This document shows, one piece after another, positions 6,129-7,528 of a stretch of DNA of 7,528 nt. The stretch spans positions 1 through 7,528 of the forward strand of contig JACVSB010000080.1 in the NCBI GenBank assembly GCA_014534155.1. The letters run 5' to 3'. The position numbers were made by a program, and so were the translations under genes. The stretch is from Thermoleophilia bacterium. Lineage in GTDB: Bacteria > Actinomycetota > Thermoleophilia > Gaiellales > Gaiellaceae. How positions within the stretch are numbered: position 1 is the first letter of the stretch; every line of letters starts with the position of its first letter. The notes beneath the pieces are model-generated. The model ran no database searches, was not told the DNA's origin, and saw nothing but the letters and a program-made list of their open reading frames with translations.

Positions 6129-7528
6129 GTGCGCGTGATTCTTCCAGATCGCTCCGAGCTCGAGCTCCCGCCCGGGGCGTCGGGCCTCGACGCCGCCCGT
6201 GCAATCGGCCCGCGGCTCGCGGAGCAGGCCGTCCTCGTGCGCACGAACGGCGAGGTGCGCGACCTGCGCCTCCCGCTTGGCGACGGGGAGCGGATCCAGA
6301 TCCTGACCACGCGCGACCGCGACGATCCCGACGCCCTCGCCGTCCTCCGCCACTCCGCGGCCCACCTCCTCGCCGAGGCCGCCCGCCGGCTCTTCCCGGG
6401 CACGAAGGTCGCGATCGGGCCGCCGATCGAGAACGGCTTCTACTACGACTTCCAGTTCCCCGCCCCGGTCGGCGAGGAGGACCTCGCGCGGCTCGAGGCG
6501 GAGATCCAGCGGGAGATCGAGGAAGGGCGCGAGTGGGAGCGGCTCGACGTCTCGCGCGAGGAGGCGCGCGAGCGCTTCCTGGCGGAGGGGGAGCCGTACA
6601 AGGTCGAGCTCGTCGACTCGGCGGACGGCCAGATCTCCTTCTACCGCCAGGGCGACTTCGTCGACCTCTGCCGCGGCCCCCACCTCCAGAATTCGAAGCC
6701 GATCCGGGCGGTCAAGCTCCTCTCCCTCGCCGGCGCGTACTGGCGCGGCGACGAGTCGAACCCGCAGCTCACCCGCGTGTACGGGACCGCCTTCTACGAC
6801 CCGGCCGACCTCGCGGCGTACCTGGAGCGCCTGGAGGAGACGAAGCGGCGCGACCACCGGCGCCTCGGCCGTGAGCTCGACCTCTTCCACTTCGACGAGC
6901 ACTCACCCGGCTCGCCGCTCTGGCACCCGCGGGGAATGGTCGTCTGGAACGCGCTCGAGGACCTGCGCCGGCGCGAGAACGCGCGGCGCGGCTACCTGGA
7001 GGTGAAGACCCCTCTCCTCTACGACACGGAGCTCTGGGAGACGTCGGGGCACTGGGAGAAGTACCGCGACCACATGTTCCTCGTCGAGCAGGAGGACAAG
7101 ACCTTTGGCCTGAAGCCCATGAACTGCCCCGGGCACATGCTCCTCTTCGGGAGCCGCCTGCGCAGCTACCGGGAGCTGCCGCTCCGCTTCGCCGAGTCGT
7201 CGACGCTCCACCGCGACGAGCCGACGGGCACGCTGCACGGTCTCCTGCGGGTGCGGCACGTGACGCAGGACGACGCGCACATCTTCTGCACGCGCGAGGA
7301 GATCGAGGACGAGATCTTCGGGTGCTTGGACTACGCCGCCTACCTGTACGACCTCTTCGGGATGGAGGCCCGGTTCGAGCTCTCCACCCGGCCGGAGGGC
7401 AAGCTGGGGAGCGACGAGGAGTGGGACTTCACCGAGGCGGCGCTCGCGCGTGCTCTCGCGCGGCGAGGCATCGCGTACGACGTGAACGAGGGCGACGGTG
7501 CGTTCTACGGGCCGAAGATCGACCTGCA
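6129..7528 (+). CDS. thrS: Threonyl-tRNA synthetase (3' end cut by window edge)
   Basis: This cytoplasmic class II aminoacyl-tRNA synthetase attaches threonine to tRNA-Thr. The 466 visible residues run through the N-terminal TGS domain (1-60, VRVILPDRSELELPPGAS), the editing domain with HxxxH (H75, H79) and CRGPH (C181, H185), and most of the catalytic core. Core marks include TPLLYDTELWETSGHW (motif 1 region), MNCPGH with zinc ligand C333, the motif 2 arginine in STLHRDEPTG (R362) with GLLRVRHVTQDDAHIF carrying zinc ligand H384, and GAFYGPKIDL at the edge. Motif 3 and the anticodon-binding domain, about 175 residues judging from the usual length near 640, lie outside. The GTG at 6129 fits the usual TGS start; a second GTG two codons later is possible. 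It is a housekeeping gene and no link to the phosphate genes is apparent. Confidence 0.97.
   Translation, partial: MRVILPDRSELELPPGASGLDAARAIGPRLAEQAVLVRTNGEVRDLRLPLGDGERIQILTTRDRDDPDALAVLRHSAAHLLAEAARRLFPGTKVAIGPPIENGFYYDFQFPAPVGEEDLARLEAEIQREIEEGREWERLDVSREEARERFLAEGEPYKVELVDSADGQISFYRQGDFVDLCRGPHLQNSKPIRAVKLLSLAGAYWRGDESNPQLTRVYGTAFYDPADLAAYLERLEETKRRDHRRLGRELDLFHFDEHSPGSPLWHPRGMVVWNALEDLRRRENARRGYLEVKTPLLYDTELWETSGHWEKYRDHMFLVEQEDKTFGLKPMNCPGHMLLFGSRLRSYRELPLRFAESSTLHRDEPTGTLHGLLRVRHVTQDDAHIFCTREEIEDEIFGCLDYAAYLYDLFGMEARFELSTRPEGKLGSDEEWDFTEAALARALARRGIAYDVNEGDGAFYGPKIDL

Overview
The window reads as a GC-rich bacterial chromosome, most likely an actinobacterium. The evidence is strong G/C preference at third codon positions, seven of eight genes starting with GTG, overlapping gene junctions, and 11-bp Pho-box repeats of the kind bound by Streptomyces PhoP. 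A deep lineage such as Thermoleophilia is a guess; no taxon can be fixed from the sequence alone. All eight genes can be named by family.

Positions 1-3633 (minus strand) hold the high-affinity phosphate transporter in the order pstS-pstC-pstA-pstB. pstB is cut by the left edge. The junctions are very tight: pstS/pstC share one base (TAGTG), pstC/pstA share four (GTGA) and pstA/pstB share one (TGATG). The first codons of pstC contain a strong GC-rich hairpin (2567-2605), just where other pst operons need a device to make PstS in excess. A 141-bp gap upstream of pstS carries a three-unit Pho box (3701-3733).

Positions 3775-5566 hold a divergent two-component pair. A PhoR-like histidine kinase without transmembrane segments lies on the minus strand, and an OmpR/PhoB-type response regulator lies on the plus strand. 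The short space between them carries a second three-unit Pho box (4774-4806) with the same architecture as the first. It overlaps the predicted start codon of the kinase and one of its units can serve as the kinase's ribosome binding site.

Positions 5595-5984 hold a small protein made of two CBS domains, probably co-transcribed with the response regulator. After a 144-bp gap, thrS (threonyl-tRNA synthetase) runs off the right edge; it appears to be an unrelated housekeeping gene with a possibly leaderless start.

Together the first six genes form a compact phosphate-starvation module. PstS captures phosphate, PstC/PstA/PstB import it, and the kinase/regulator pair probably reads the transporter's state (through PhoU, not seen here but often found beyond pstB) and acts on the two Pho boxes. 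I see no mobile element, CRISPR array, tRNA or rRNA. The most unusual content is regulatory architecture rather than a new gene system.
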